The notes below the pieces were generated by a model, which was not told the origin of the DNA, did no database searches, and saw nothing but the letters and a program-made list of their open reading frames with translations. DNA of 64,000 bases, from assembly GCF_032484785.1 (NCBI RefSeq), contig NZ_JAUETR010000001.1, forward strand, positions 62,001-126,000, given 5' to 3'. The stretch's first letter is position 1; each line of letters begins with the position of its first letter. The position numbers were made by a program, and so were the translations under genes. Positions 48,114 through 57,472 of this stretch are shown piece after piece. The stretch is from Bradyrhizobium sp. SZCCHNS1050. GTDB taxonomy: Bacteria; Pseudomonadota; Alphaproteobacteria; Rhizobiales; Xanthobacteraceae.

Positions 48114-50993
48114 ATGTCGCTCATCCACGAAACCGATTACGGCACACCGCTCTCCAAGTCCGAAAAGATGGTCACGCTCACCATCGACGGCCAGAGCATC
48201 ACCGTTCCCGAGGGCACCTCGATCATGCGCGCGGCCATGGAGGCCGGAACGCAGATCCCGAAGCTGTGCGCGACCGACATGGTCGACGCGTTCGGCTCGT
48301 GTCGCCTCTGCCTCGTCGAGGTCGAAGGCCGCGCCGGCACCCCGGCCTCCTGCACCACGCCGGTGGCCGCGGGCCTCGTCGTTCACACCCAGACCGAGCG
48401 GCTGAAGAAGCTGCGCAAGGGCGTGATGGAGCTCTACATCTCCGACCATCCGCTCGACTGTCTGACCTGCGCTGCCAATGGCGATTGCGAGCTGCAGGAC
48501 ATGGCCGGCGCCGTCGGCCTGCGCGACGTGCGCTACGGCTATCAGGGCGACAACCACGTGTTCGCCGACGCCTGCGGCGAAGCCAATCCGGCCTGGCTGC
48601 CGAAGGACGAGTCGAACCCGTATTTCACCTACGATCCCTCCAAGTGCATCGTCTGCTCGCGCTGCGTCCGCGCCTGCGAGGAAGTGCAAGGCACGTTCGC
48701 GCTGACCATCTCCGGCCGCGGCTTCGACAGCCGGGTGTCGCCGGGCATGAGCGAGAGCTTCCTCGGTTCGGAATGCGTGTCGTGCGGCGCTTGCGTACAG
48801 GCCTGCCCGACCGCGACCCTGACCGAGAAGAGCGTGATCGAGATCGGCCAGCCGGAGCATTCGGCGGTCACCACCTGCGCCTATTGCGGCGTCGGCTGCG
48901 CCTTCAAGGCGGAGATGCGCGGCGAGGAAGTCGTGCGCATGGTGCCGTACAAGGATGGCAAGGCCAATCGCGGCCATTCCTGCGTCAAGGGCCGCTTCGC
49001 CTATGGCTATGCGACCCACAAGGAACGCATCCTCAAGCCGATGATCCGCGAGACCATCGACCAGCCCTGGCGCGAGGTCTCCTATGACGAGGCCTTCAAG
49101 TTCGCCGCCGACAAGCTGCGCGGCATCCAGGCCAAATACGGCCGCGACTCGATCGGCGGCATCACCTCGTCCCGCTGCACCAACGAAGAAACCTATCTGG
49201 TGCAGAAGCTGATCCGCGCCGGCTTCGGCAACAACAATGTCGACACCTGCGCCCGCGTCTGCCACTCGCCGACCGGCTATGGCCTTGCCACCACCTTCGG
49301 CACCTCCGCCGGCACGCAGGACTTCGACTCGGTCGAGGACAGCGACGTCATCATGGTGATCGGCGCCAACCCGACCGATGCGCATCCGGTGTTCGGCTCG
49401 CGCATGAAGAAGCGGCTGCGCCAGGGCGCCAAGCTGATCGTCGTCGATCCGCGCAAGATCGACCTCGTGAAGTCGGCGCACGTCAAGGCCGACTATCATC
49501 TGCCGCTGCTGCCCGGCACCAATGTCGCGATCCTGACTGCGCTGGCCCATGTCATCGTCACCGAGGGCCTCGTCAACGAGACCTTCGTGCGCGAGCGCTG
49601 CGATTGGAGCGAGTTCCAGGACTGGGCCGAGTTCGTCGCGCTGGAGAAGAACAGCCCCGAGGCGATCGCCAGCATTTCCGGCGTGGACCCGGAAGCGATC
49701 CGCGGCGCGGCCCGGCTCTACGCCAAGGGCGGCAACGGCGCGATCTATTACGGCCTCGGCGTGACCGAGCACAGCCAGGGCTCGACCACGGTGATCGCGA
49801 TCGCCAACCTCGCGATGGCGACCGGCAATATTGGCCGCCGCGGCGTCGGCGTGAACCCGCTGCGCGGCCAGAACAACGTGCAGGGCTCGTGCGACATGGG
49901 CTCGTTCCCGCATGAGCTGCCGGGCTACCGCCACATCTCGGGCGACGCGGTGCGCGACCAGTTCGAGGCGATGTGGAACGTCAAGCTCAACCCTGAGCCG
50001 GGCCTGCGCATCCCGAACATGTTCGACTCCGCGATCGAAGGCACCTTCATGGGCCTCTACGTGCAGGGCGAGGACATCCTGCAGTCGGATCCCAACACCA
50101 CGCATGTGGTGCAGGCGCTATCGTCGATGGAATGCGTCATCGTGCAGGACCTGTTCCTGAACGAGACCGCCAACTACGCCCACGTGTTCCTGCCGGGCTC
50201 GACCTTCCTCGAGAAGGACGGCACCTTCACCAACGCCGAGCGCCGCATCCAGCGGGTGCGCAAGGTGATGACCCCGCTCAACGGCATGGCCGACTGGGAG
50301 GTGACGATCGGTCTCGCCAAGGCGATGGGCTTCGAGATGAAGTACAATCACCCGTCCGAGATCATGGACGAGATCGCGGCGCTGACGCCGACCTTCGCCG
50401 GCGTCTCCTATCAGAAGCTCGAGGAGATGGGATCGGTGCAGTGGCCCTGCAACGAGAAGAATCCCGAGGGTTCGCCGATCATGCATGTCGACGGCTTCGT
50501 CCGCGGCAAGGGCAAGTTCGTGGTCACGGAGTATGTCGCGACCGACGAGCGCACCGGCCCGCGCTTCCCGCTCCTGCTCACCACGGGGCGCATCCTGTCG
50601 CAGTACAATGTCGGCGCCCAGACGCGGCGCACCGAGAACGTGGTGTGGCATGGCGAGGACGTGCTGGAGATCCATCCGCACGATGCCGAGCAGCGCGGCA
50701 TCCGCGACGGCGACTGGGTGCGGCTGACCAGCCGCGCCGGCGAGACCACGCTGCACGCGCTGATCTCCGAGCGCGTCGCCCCCGGCGTGGTCTACACCAC
50801 CTTCCACCACCCGCTGACCCAGGCCAACGTCATCACCACGGACTATTCGGACTGGGCCACCAACTGTCCGGAGTACAAGGTCACGGCAGTGCAGGTGTCG
50901 CAGTCCAACGGACCGTCGGACTGGCAGAAAGCCTATGACGAGCAGGCCCGCAACTCGCGCCGCATCGCCCCGGTCGTGGAGGCAGCGGAGTAG
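48114..50993 (+). CDS. fdsA: NAD-dependent formate dehydrogenase alpha (molybdenum) subunit
   Basis: A 959-aa catalytic subunit that oxidises formate to CO2. Residues about 18-240 hold 2Fe-2S and 4Fe-4S clusters (LCATDMVDAFGSCRLC, CIVCSRCVRAC, CVSCGACVQACP). The molybdopterin part then has its own 4Fe-4S (CAYCGVGC). The Mo ligand is C383 in CARVCHSPTGYG, so it is a cysteine and not a selenocysteine enzyme; the adjacent H384 is conserved. The C-terminal cofactor domain includes LLLTTGRILSQYNVGAQTRR. It completes the oxalate pathway by consuming formate produced by Frc/Oxc. Confidence 0.96.
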   Translation: MSLIHETDYGTPLSKSEKMVTLTIDGQSITVPEGTSIMRAAMEAGTQIPKLCATDMVDAFGSCRLCLVEVEGRAGTPASCTTPVAAGLVVHTQTERLKKLRKGVMELYISDHPLDCLTCAANGDCELQDMAGAVGLRDVRYGYQGDNHVFADACGEANPAWLPKDESNPYFTYDPSKCIVCSRCVRACEEVQGTFALTISGRGFDSRVSPGMSESFLGSECVSCGACVQACPTATLTEKSVIEIGQPEHSAVTTCAYCGVGCAFKAEMRGEEVVRMVPYKDGKANRGHSCVKGRFAYGYATHKERILKPMIRETIDQPWREVSYDEAFKFAADKLRGIQAKYGRDSIGGITSSRCTNEETYLVQKLIRAGFGNNNVDTCARVCHSPTGYGLATTFGTSAGTQDFDSVEDSDVIMVIGANPTDAHPVFGSRMKKRLRQGAKLIVVDPRKIDLVKSAHVKADYHLPLLPGTNVAILTALAHVIVTEGLVNETFVRERCDWSEFQDWAEFVALEKNSPEAIASISGVDPEAIRGAARLYAKGGNGAIYYGLGVTEHSQGSTTVIAIANLAMATGNIGRRGVGVNPLRGQNNVQGSCDMGSFPHELPGYRHISGDAVRDQFEAMWNVKLNPEPGLRIPNMFDSAIEGTFMGLYVQGEDILQSDPNTTHVVQALSSMECVIVQDLFLNETANYAHVFLPGSTFLEKDGTFTNAERRIQRVRKVMTPLNGMADWEVTIGLAKAMGFEMKYNHPSEIMDEIAALTPTFAGVSYQKLEEMGSVQWPCNEKNPEGSPIMHVDGFVRGKGKFVVTEYVATDERTGPRFPLLLTTGRILSQYNVGAQTRRTENVVWHGEDVLEIHPHDAEQRGIRDGDWVRLTSRAGETTLHALISERVAPGVVYTTFHHPLTQANVITTDYSDWATNCPEYKVTAVQVSQSNGPSDWQKAYDEQARNSRRIAPVVEAAE

Positions 50994-50994
50994 C

Positions 50995-51843
50995 ATGACC
51001 GATGCAGTGCGCATCGCGGATCGTCTGGTCTGGCGCGACGGAGCCCTCACCGAGGGCCACCGCCGCGTGCCGGAGGAGACCGCGGTCGCACTGACCTACA
51101 ATGGCGGCACCCAGGCCGTCATGATGGCGACGCCGCAAGACCTCCGCGACTTCGCCATCGGCTTCAGCCTGAACGAAGGTCTCGTCACGAGCCGAGACGA
51201 CATCATCTCTCTCGACGTCGTCGAGCTGGATGACGGCATCGAGCTCAGGATGTGGCTGCCCGACGCGCAGGCCGAACGCTTGGCCGAGCGCCGCCGCAAC
51301 ATCGCCGGCCCCACCGGCTGCGGCCTGTGCGGCATCGATTCGATCAGCGAAGCGGTGCGGCCGGCGGCGCATGTCCCGGACGGCCGGCGTTTCGCTCCGC
51401 GCGACGTCATGGCGGCGCTTGAGGCCATCGAGCCGCTGCAGAAGCTCAATCACGAGACCCGCGCGGTGCATGCCGCGGCGTTCTGGACTCCCGCGCGCGG
51501 CATCGTCGGCTTGCGCGAGGATGTCGGCCGCCACAACGCGCTCGACAAGCTCGCTGGCCACCTCGCGCAAACGCGCTGTGCGGCGAGCGAGGGCATCGTG
51601 ATCCTGACGAGCCGCGTCTCGGTCGAACTGGTGCAGAAGGCTGCTGCCATGGGCGCACCCATCATGGTCGCGGTCTCCGCCCCGACCGCGCTCGCCATTC
51701 GCATGGCCGAGGCCGCCGGCATCACGCTGATTGCGGTGGCCCGCAACGACGGCTTCGAAATCTTCACCCATCCCGAACGGATCGTCGCGAGCGCCGAGAC
51801 CGGCGCGCGATCAACACAGACGGACAACACCCATGTCGCATAA
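50995..51843 (+). CDS. fdhD: Formate dehydrogenase sulfurtransferase FdhD (FdsC)
   Basis: A 282-aa FdhD/FdsC accessory protein that sulfurates the molybdenum cofactor for FdsA. The sulfur-transfer cysteines are C109 and C112 in GPTGCGLCGIDS. Other marks are LRDFAIGFSLNEGLV, the HAAAFW segment and EDVGRHNALDKLAG. It begins two bases after the fdsA stop and overlaps fdsD. Confidence 0.94.
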   Translation: MTDAVRIADRLVWRDGALTEGHRRVPEETAVALTYNGGTQAVMMATPQDLRDFAIGFSLNEGLVTSRDDIISLDVVELDDGIELRMWLPDAQAERLAERRRNIAGPTGCGLCGIDSISEAVRPAAHVPDGRRFAPRDVMAALEAIEPLQKLNHETRAVHAAAFWTPARGIVGLREDVGRHNALDKLAGHLAQTRCAASEGIVILTSRVSVELVQKAAAMGAPIMVAVSAPTALAIRMAEAAGITLIAVARNDGFEIFTHPERIVASAETGARSTQTDNTHVA

Positions 51844-52075
51844 CCCCTCCGAGCGCCTCGTCTACATGGCCAACCAGATCGGCAAGTTCTTCCAGAGCCA
51901 GGGACAGGAGAAGGAGGTCGCCGGCGTCGCCGAGCACATCAAGAAGTTCTGGGATCCGCGCATGCTCAAGACGATCTATGCGCACCACGACGCCGGCGGC
52001 GCCGGCCTCGACCCGGCGGTGAAGGAAGCGATCGGCCGGCTGAAAGATGCGGCGGTCGCCAAGGAAAAGGCATAG
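51833..52075 (+). CDS. fdsD: Formate dehydrogenase delta subunit
   Basis: An 80-aa protein with the FdsD pattern RLVYMANQIGKFFQSQ, then HIKKFWDPRM. FdsD is a small accessory subunit of the soluble formate dehydrogenase. It overlaps the end of fdhD by 11 bases (ATG 51833), the normal last gene of the fds operon. It is convergent with glnE, 33 bp away. Confidence 0.93.
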   Translation: MSHNPSERLVYMANQIGKFFQSQGQEKEVAGVAEHIKKFWDPRMLKTIYAHHDAGGAGLDPAVKEAIGRLKDAAVAKEKA

Positions 52076-52108
52076 GCGGCCGGCCGTGCTACCGCGCGGC
52101 TGATCGGG

Positions 52109-55066
52109 TCATCCCTCCACGAGTGCGGTGAACACGCGCCGCACCTCGGTCTGCGTTTCGCGCAGCCGCGCCTCGAGCGCCGAGAAATCCGGCGCGTCGC
52201 CCGCCCGGGCCATCACCCGCAGCAGGTCCTCGCCGGCCTGATCCGGCTTGAACTTGTCGCTGACGCACAGCCGCACGATCTGCGTCAGATCGTGATACAG
52301 CCGTGCGGCCTGACGCAGGATCACGGCTTCAGCACGCGGCAGCACGCCGAGCCGCTCGGCATTGTCGAGCACTGCAAGCGTGCTGACATCGAGGATGTCT
52401 GGCGTCGTCGCGGCATGGACGAGTTGCAGATATTGCGCGACGAAGTCGATGTCGACCATGCCGCCGGCGGCGTGTTTGAGGTCCCACAGGTCGGCCTCGC
52501 CCTTCTCGGCCGCGATCGCGCGGCGCATGTCGGCGACGTCGCGCGCGATCGCGCTCCTGTCGCGCGGGCGCCGCAGCGCGGCCTGGATGATCTCTTCGAT
52601 CCGGGCCCGAAACGCCGGCGACGCCGAGATCACCCGTGCCCGCGTCAGCGCCATGTGCTCCCAGGTCCACGCCTCCTGCTCCTGGTAATGCGCAAAGGAG
52701 TCGATGTGCGAGGCCAGCGGGCCGGCGCGGCCCGACGGCCGCAGCCGCATGTCGATATCGTAGAGCACGCCGTAATTGGTGCGCGAGGTGAAGGCCGAGA
52801 TCAGCCGCTGGGTGAAGCGCGCGAAGTAGTGCGCGCCCTGCAGCGAGCGCTCGCCGTCGGAATCCGGCGCATCGCCGTCGAAGTCGTAGAGCAGGATCAG
52901 GTCGAGATCGGACGAAGCCGTCATTTCGCGCGCGCCGAGCCGCCCCATCGCGACGATCGCGGTCTCCTGGCCCTCGATGCGGCCGTGCTGGGCGGCGAAG
53001 CGCTCCGTCACGAGATCATGCACGGTGTGCACGATGCCCTCGGCGACGTCGGCGAACGCGGTGCCGGCCTGCTGCGCCGACACCGTGCCGGAGAGGATGC
53101 GCGTGCCGATCAGGAACAGGCTCTCCTGACCGAACAGCCTGAGACGATCGAGAAACTCCTCATAGGTCCCGGCATCCTTTAGCGTCGACGCCAGCCGCTC
53201 TGACAATTCGCGCCGGTCGGGAATCGCGCCGAAGAAGCGCGGATCGATCAGGCCGTCCATCAGCCGCGGCTGCCGCGCCAGCATGTCGCCGAGCCGGGGC
53301 GCCGCCCCGAGCACGAGCGCGACGAGCGCCACGAGGTCGCGGTTCTGCCCGAGCAGGGTGATCAGGCGGCCGCCGAGTTGCAGCGCCTGCAGGAAGCGGT
53401 CGAAGGCCACGACGGCGCGATCCGGCTCGTCGGCATGCGCGAGGCCATCGATCAGCGCGGGCAGGAAATCGGTGAACGCGGTGCGCGTCGCATCCGTGCG
53501 GAACACGCGGTACTCGCCCGCCAGCCATTGCTGCAGGGTCTTGGCGACCATCACCGGATCGCGGAAGCCCAATCCGGCAAGATGCTCCATCAGGCGCGGC
53601 TCGTCGGGACCGGCGCCGTAGTTCACCGCCGGCAGGCTGACGGTGCCGGTGGGATCGCCCTCGAACAGCCTGGCGTAATGTCCCTGCACGACGTCGAGAT
53701 GGAACAGCAGATCGGTCGCGAACCGCTCGCGGCTGTCGTAGCCGAAGAAGCATGCGAAGCGGCTCACGCCCTCGACATCGTCGGGCAGGCTGTGGATCTG
53801 CTCGTCCGCCATCATCTGCAGCCGATGCTCGACCCTGCGCAGGAACTCATAAGCCGTGGTGAGCTCGTCGCGCGCCTGCTCCGTGATCCACTTGCTGGCG
53901 GTGAGCACGTCGAGCGCCTGCAAAGTCGGACGGACGCGCAGCTCGGGATGACGGCCGCCGGCGATCAACTGCTGAGTCTGGGCAAAGAACTCGATCTCGC
54001 GGATGCCGCCGCGCCCGACCTTGACGTTGTGGCCTTCGACCGCGATCTCGCTGTGGCCGCGATAGACCTGCATCTGCCGCTTCATGTCGTGGACGTCGGT
54101 CAGCGCCTGGAAGTCGAGATGCTTGCGCCATACGAACGGCGACAGCTCCGCCAGCATCGCCTCGCCCGCGACGACGTCGCCGGCACAGACCCGCGCCTTG
54201 ATCATCGCGGCGCGTTCCCAGGTGCGGCCCTCGCGCTCGTAGTAATGCAGCGCTGCCTCGGTCGACATCGCCACCTGCGTCGAGGCCGGATCCGGCCGCA
54301 GCCGGAGATCGACGCGGAATACATAGCCGTCCGCGGTGCGGCTCTGCAGCAGCCGCGCCATCGCTTGCGTCACGCGGACGAAGAACGGCTGCGGCTCGAT
54401 GTCGCGCGCCAGCGAGTTGATCTCGGGATCGAAGAACACGATCAGGTCGATGTCGCTCGAATAGTTGAGCTCGCCCGCCCCCATCTTGCCCATCGCGAGC
54501 ACGAACAGGCCGCTGCCCTGCTCCGGATCGTCGGCATCGACGGGCGCGAGCCGGCCGCGCACCGTCTCCAGGCGCAGCAGATACCGCAGCGCCATCTGCA
54601 CCGAGGACACCGCGACGTCGGTCAGCCCCGCCGTCACCTGCATCACCGGCCAGACGCCGCCGATGTCGCACAGCGCGATCAAGAGCGCCGCCTCGGATTT
54701 CAGCCGGCGCAGCAGGCTCATCACCTCGGCTTCGCTGGAAGCGGCAAACACCTCGCGGCCGGTGCGCGCGATCAGCTCGGCGAGATGCGCCTGCGGCTCG
54801 CAGCGCAAGAGACGGTCGAGGCGATGGCCGTCGGCGCGGACGAGATCGAACAGATAGGGCGAGCACTCGGCAATCCCGAGCAGGATGGTTCGCGGCCAGC
54901 CGTCGGCGAGCAGCTGGTGGAGCGAGGCGGCCAAGGACGGCTCGAGCTCGGCGAGCCACTCGTTGAGGCGCTGTTCGGCTTTGTCGGGCGCACGGACATG
55001 TGGGCCGGCAACGAAACGTTCGGCCAGCATCTGCCCGTCCGCGTTTCCCGGCGCGGATGAGATCAT
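52109..55066 (-). CDS. glnE: Bifunctional glutamine synthetase adenylyltransferase/adenylyl-removing enzyme
   Basis: A 985-aa GlnE of usual length with two nucleotidyltransferase halves. The N-terminal half has GKMGAGELNYSSDIDLIVFF, and the C-terminal half has GRLGAREMTASSDLDLILLY. Each carries the DxD metal site and is separated by the regulatory domain. It adds or removes AMP on glutamine synthetase according to nitrogen status. ATG 55066 overlaps the stop of the upstream histidine kinase by four bases (ATGA), so it is translated from the two-component operon. Confidence 0.95.
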   Translation of the reverse strand: MISSAPGNADGQMLAERFVAGPHVRAPDKAEQRLNEWLAELEPSLAASLHQLLADGWPRTILLGIAECSPYLFDLVRADGHRLDRLLRCEPQAHLAELIARTGREVFAASSEAEVMSLLRRLKSEAALLIALCDIGGVWPVMQVTAGLTDVAVSSVQMALRYLLRLETVRGRLAPVDADDPEQGSGLFVLAMGKMGAGELNYSSDIDLIVFFDPEINSLARDIEPQPFFVRVTQAMARLLQSRTADGYVFRVDLRLRPDPASTQVAMSTEAALHYYEREGRTWERAAMIKARVCAGDVVAGEAMLAELSPFVWRKHLDFQALTDVHDMKRQMQVYRGHSEIAVEGHNVKVGRGGIREIEFFAQTQQLIAGGRHPELRVRPTLQALDVLTASKWITEQARDELTTAYEFLRRVEHRLQMMADEQIHSLPDDVEGVSRFACFFGYDSRERFATDLLFHLDVVQGHYARLFEGDPTGTVSLPAVNYGAGPDEPRLMEHLAGLGFRDPVMVAKTLQQWLAGEYRVFRTDATRTAFTDFLPALIDGLAHADEPDRAVVAFDRFLQALQLGGRLITLLGQNRDLVALVALVLGAAPRLGDMLARQPRLMDGLIDPRFFGAIPDRRELSERLASTLKDAGTYEEFLDRLRLFGQESLFLIGTRILSGTVSAQQAGTAFADVAEGIVHTVHDLVTERFAAQHGRIEGQETAIVAMGRLGAREMTASSDLDLILLYDFDGDAPDSDGERSLQGAHYFARFTQRLISAFTSRTNYGVLYDIDMRLRPSGRAGPLASHIDSFAHYQEQEAWTWEHMALTRARVISASPAFRARIEEIIQAALRRPRDRSAIARDVADMRRAIAAEKGEADLWDLKHAAGGMVDIDFVAQYLQLVHAATTPDILDVSTLAVLDNAERLGVLPRAEAVILRQAARLYHDLTQIVRLCVSDKFKPDQAGEDLLRVMARAGDAPDFSALEARLRETQTEVRRVFTALVEG

Positions 55067-56523
55067 GCGGCCTTCTGTGGCACATCCTGCGCCGGCGCCG
55101 CAAGCTTCGCGGGCACGCCGGCACCAGCCGGCAGCACCAGCGTCGCGATCAGCCCCGGCCTGGCATCGCCGAGCCGGAGCTCGCCGCCATGCAGGGTCGC
55201 GACGGCGGACGCCAAGCTGAGACCGAGGCCGGAACCGGGCAAAGTGCGGCTCGCCTCCAGCCGCACGAAACGCTCGACGGCGCGCTTGCGCTCGGCCTCG
55301 GGAATGCCTTCGCCATGATCGGTGACGCTGAGCAGCACCTGTCCGCCCTCGCGCCGCGCCTCGATCAGGATTTCGCGGCTATCAGCGGCGGCGGCGGCAT
55401 CGAGCGGCAGCGCCGCCGGCTTGCCGTATTTGATCGCGTTCTCGACGAGATTAGCGAGCGCCTGGCTGATCAGCTCGCGATTGCCATGCACCGGCGCCGC
55501 CGCAGCCTTGACCCGCAAGGTCATCTCATTGTCCTCGGCCAGCGGCTCGTACAATTCGTGGATGCCGCCGGCGACCTCGGCCGCATCGAACTCGACCATG
55601 TCGCCGCGCGCCTGCCCGGACTCCGCCCGCGCGATCATCAAGAGCGCGTTGAAGGTGCGGATCAGGCCGTCGGATTCCTCGATCGTGCGCTCCAGCGCGG
55701 CGCGATATTCGTCCTCGGAGCGCGACTTCGCCAGCGCCTCCTCGGCGCGGTTGCGCAATCGCGTCAGCGGCGTCTTGAGATCATGCGCGATGTTGTCGGA
55801 GACCTCCTTGAGGCCGGTCATCAGCGCCTCGATGCGCTCCAGCATCGCGTTGAGATTTTCCGCCAGGCGATCGAGCTCGTCGCCGCTGCGCCCGACCGGC
55901 AGACGGCCGGAGAGATCGCCATCCATGATCCGCCGCGTCGTGCCGGTCATGGCATCGATCCGGTGCAGCACGCGCCGCGCGACAAAGATGCCGCCGCCGA
56001 TGCCGAGCACCACCACGACGAGCACCGACCATTGCGCCGCCTTGGCGACGATGCCGAACAGGCGGCGGCGCTCCTCGAGATCGCGGCCGATCAAAAGCCG
56101 AAAACCGCTGGAGAGCTGCGTGACATACACCAGCGCGCGATGGCTGTGCTCGGTGCTGTCGTCGAGCCGCCGGTAGAACGTCTCCGACCAGCCGGACGAG
56201 CCCATCACGCCCGGCGCCAGCGAGCCGACATTGCCGGCGATCGCCTGCCCGGTCGGCGTGGTGATGAGATAGAGATTGGCGCCCGGCCGCAGCGCGCGGC
56301 TCTCGATCGCGCCGACGATTCCGCGCAGGCCCCAGCGGGCGAAGATGTCGGTCATCTCGCTGATCTCGGAGGTGACCGTGGTCGAGATCTGCTCGGTGAT
56401 GAGCCGGCGGGTGTTCCAGGCGAAATAGCCGAGCAGCGAGGCCGCGAACAGCGCAAACAACAGCAGATAGACCAGCGTCAGCCGGAACGCCGTGGTGCGG
56501 ATCAGCTTACCGAAGGCCGTCAC
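55063..56523 (-). CDS. Two-component sensor histidine kinase
   Basis: A 486-aa membrane kinase. TM1 is at about 12-35 (FRLTLVYLLLFALFAASLL). A periplasmic domain of about 125 residues follows, then TM2 at about 165-182. Next come HAMP (about 182-235), H-box VSDNIAHDLKTPLTRLRNRA with H247, N-box NLVENAIKYG, DHGEGIPE and GSGLGLSLA. Its start lies 17 bases inside the end of the response regulator gene and its stop overlaps glnE, giving a tightly coupled RR-HK-glnE unit. The signal is unknown; envelope stress is possible, given the degP-like gene upstream. Confidence 0.92.
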   Translation of the reverse strand: MTAFGKLIRTTAFRLTLVYLLLFALFAASLLGYFAWNTRRLITEQISTTVTSEISEMTDIFARWGLRGIVGAIESRALRPGANLYLITTPTGQAIAGNVGSLAPGVMGSSGWSETFYRRLDDSTEHSHRALVYVTQLSSGFRLLIGRDLEERRRLFGIVAKAAQWSVLVVVVLGIGGGIFVARRVLHRIDAMTGTTRRIMDGDLSGRLPVGRSGDELDRLAENLNAMLERIEALMTGLKEVSDNIAHDLKTPLTRLRNRAEEALAKSRSEDEYRAALERTIEESDGLIRTFNALLMIARAESGQARGDMVEFDAAEVAGGIHELYEPLAEDNEMTLRVKAAAAPVHGNRELISQALANLVENAIKYGKPAALPLDAAAAADSREILIEARREGGQVLLSVTDHGEGIPEAERKRAVERFVRLEASRTLPGSGLGLSLASAVATLHGGELRLGDARPGLIATLVLPAGAGVPAKLAAPAQDVPQKAA

Positions 56524-57187
56524 GGATCATGTACCCCGCGCCGCGGATGGTGTGGAGCAGCGGGCGGTCGAACCCCTTGTCGATCTTGGAGCGCAGCCGC
56601 GAGATGTGGACGTCGATCACGTTGGTCTGCGGATCGAAATGATAATCCCAGACGTTCTCCAGGAGCATCGTGCGCGTCACCACCTGGCCGGCATGCTTCA
56701 TGAGATATTCGAGCAGGCGGAACTCGCGCGGCTGCAGGGTCAGCTCGTCCTTGCCGCGGGCGACGCGGTGCGACAGGCGATCGAGCTCGAGATCGCCGAC
56801 CTTGTAGGTGGTCTCCTCGGCCGGGCCGCCGTGGCGGCGCGACAGCACCTCGACGCGGGCGAGCAGCTCGGCGAAGGCATAGGGCTTCGGCAGATAATCG
56901 TCGCCGCCGGCGCGCAGGCCCTTGATGCGGTCATCGACCTGGCCGAGCGCCGAGAGAATGAGCACCGGGGTGCGGTTGCCCTTGTCGCGCAGCGCGCCGA
57001 TCAGCGACAGGCCGTCGCGCTTGGGCAGCATGCGGTCGACCACCAGCACGTCGTAATCCCCGCTGTCGGCCATGGCGAGCCCCTCCTCGCCGTCGCTGGC
57101 GAGGTCTGCGACATGTCCGACCTCGCGGAACGCCTTGACCAGATAGTCGGCGGACTCGCGGTCGTCTTCGATGATCAGGAGGCGCAT
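56507..57187 (-). CDS. OmpR-family response regulator
   Basis: A 226-aa regulator starting MRLLIIEDDRESADYL, with phospho-acceptor D51 (VLVVDRMLPKRDG), the conserved K near DDYLPKPYAF and a C-terminal winged helix (LTLQPREFRLLEYLMKHAGQ, VIDVHISRLRSKID). ATG 57187 is clearly the start, although the frame is open further upstream. It is the first gene of RR-HK-glnE. Confidence 0.93.
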   Translation of the reverse strand: MRLLIIEDDRESADYLVKAFREVGHVADLASDGEEGLAMADSGDYDVLVVDRMLPKRDGLSLIGALRDKGNRTPVLILSALGQVDDRIKGLRAGGDDYLPKPYAFAELLARVEVLSRRHGGPAEETTYKVGDLELDRLSHRVARGKDELTLQPREFRLLEYLMKHAGQVVTRTMLLENVWDYHFDPQTNVIDVHISRLRSKIDKGFDRPLLHTIRGAGYMIRDGLR

Positions 57188-57290
57188 TGCGGAAACGGGG
57201 GCGGCGGTCACGGTTCGATGTCCATCTACATGGACCGGCCGCCGTTTCCGTGCAAGGCGGCATGGGCCCGGGGTTGATCGGCAGCAAAGT

Positions 57291-57320
57291 GGGCGGTGAG
57301 GCTGGGGGACCTCACCGCCC
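57291..57320 (-). terminator. Strong hairpin between degP-type and regulator genes
   Basis: A perfect 11-bp stem GGGCGGTGAGG/CCTCACCGCCC with an eight-base loop lies in the 285-bp gap. On the minus strand only a short T run follows (ACTTTG). It may terminate or attenuate transcription from the protease gene. Confidence 0.5.
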
Positions 57321-57472
57321 GAGTTCCTTCCGACGGAGGGGGGCGTTGTCCAACGGAAGGTTTGCGGGAGCGGAACTTTAAGCCCGCCCCCAGGAAGAGC
57401 CACCGGCGCGGGGGCACATGCCGGCGGTCTCCCATCTCGTAAGGGCCTTCTCGTGAGGGCCTTGGCCCTCGC

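Noticed and set aside
48114..50993. Selenocysteine in the formate dehydrogenase
   Set aside because: The active-site codon is an ordinary cysteine (C383) and the frame has no internal TGA.
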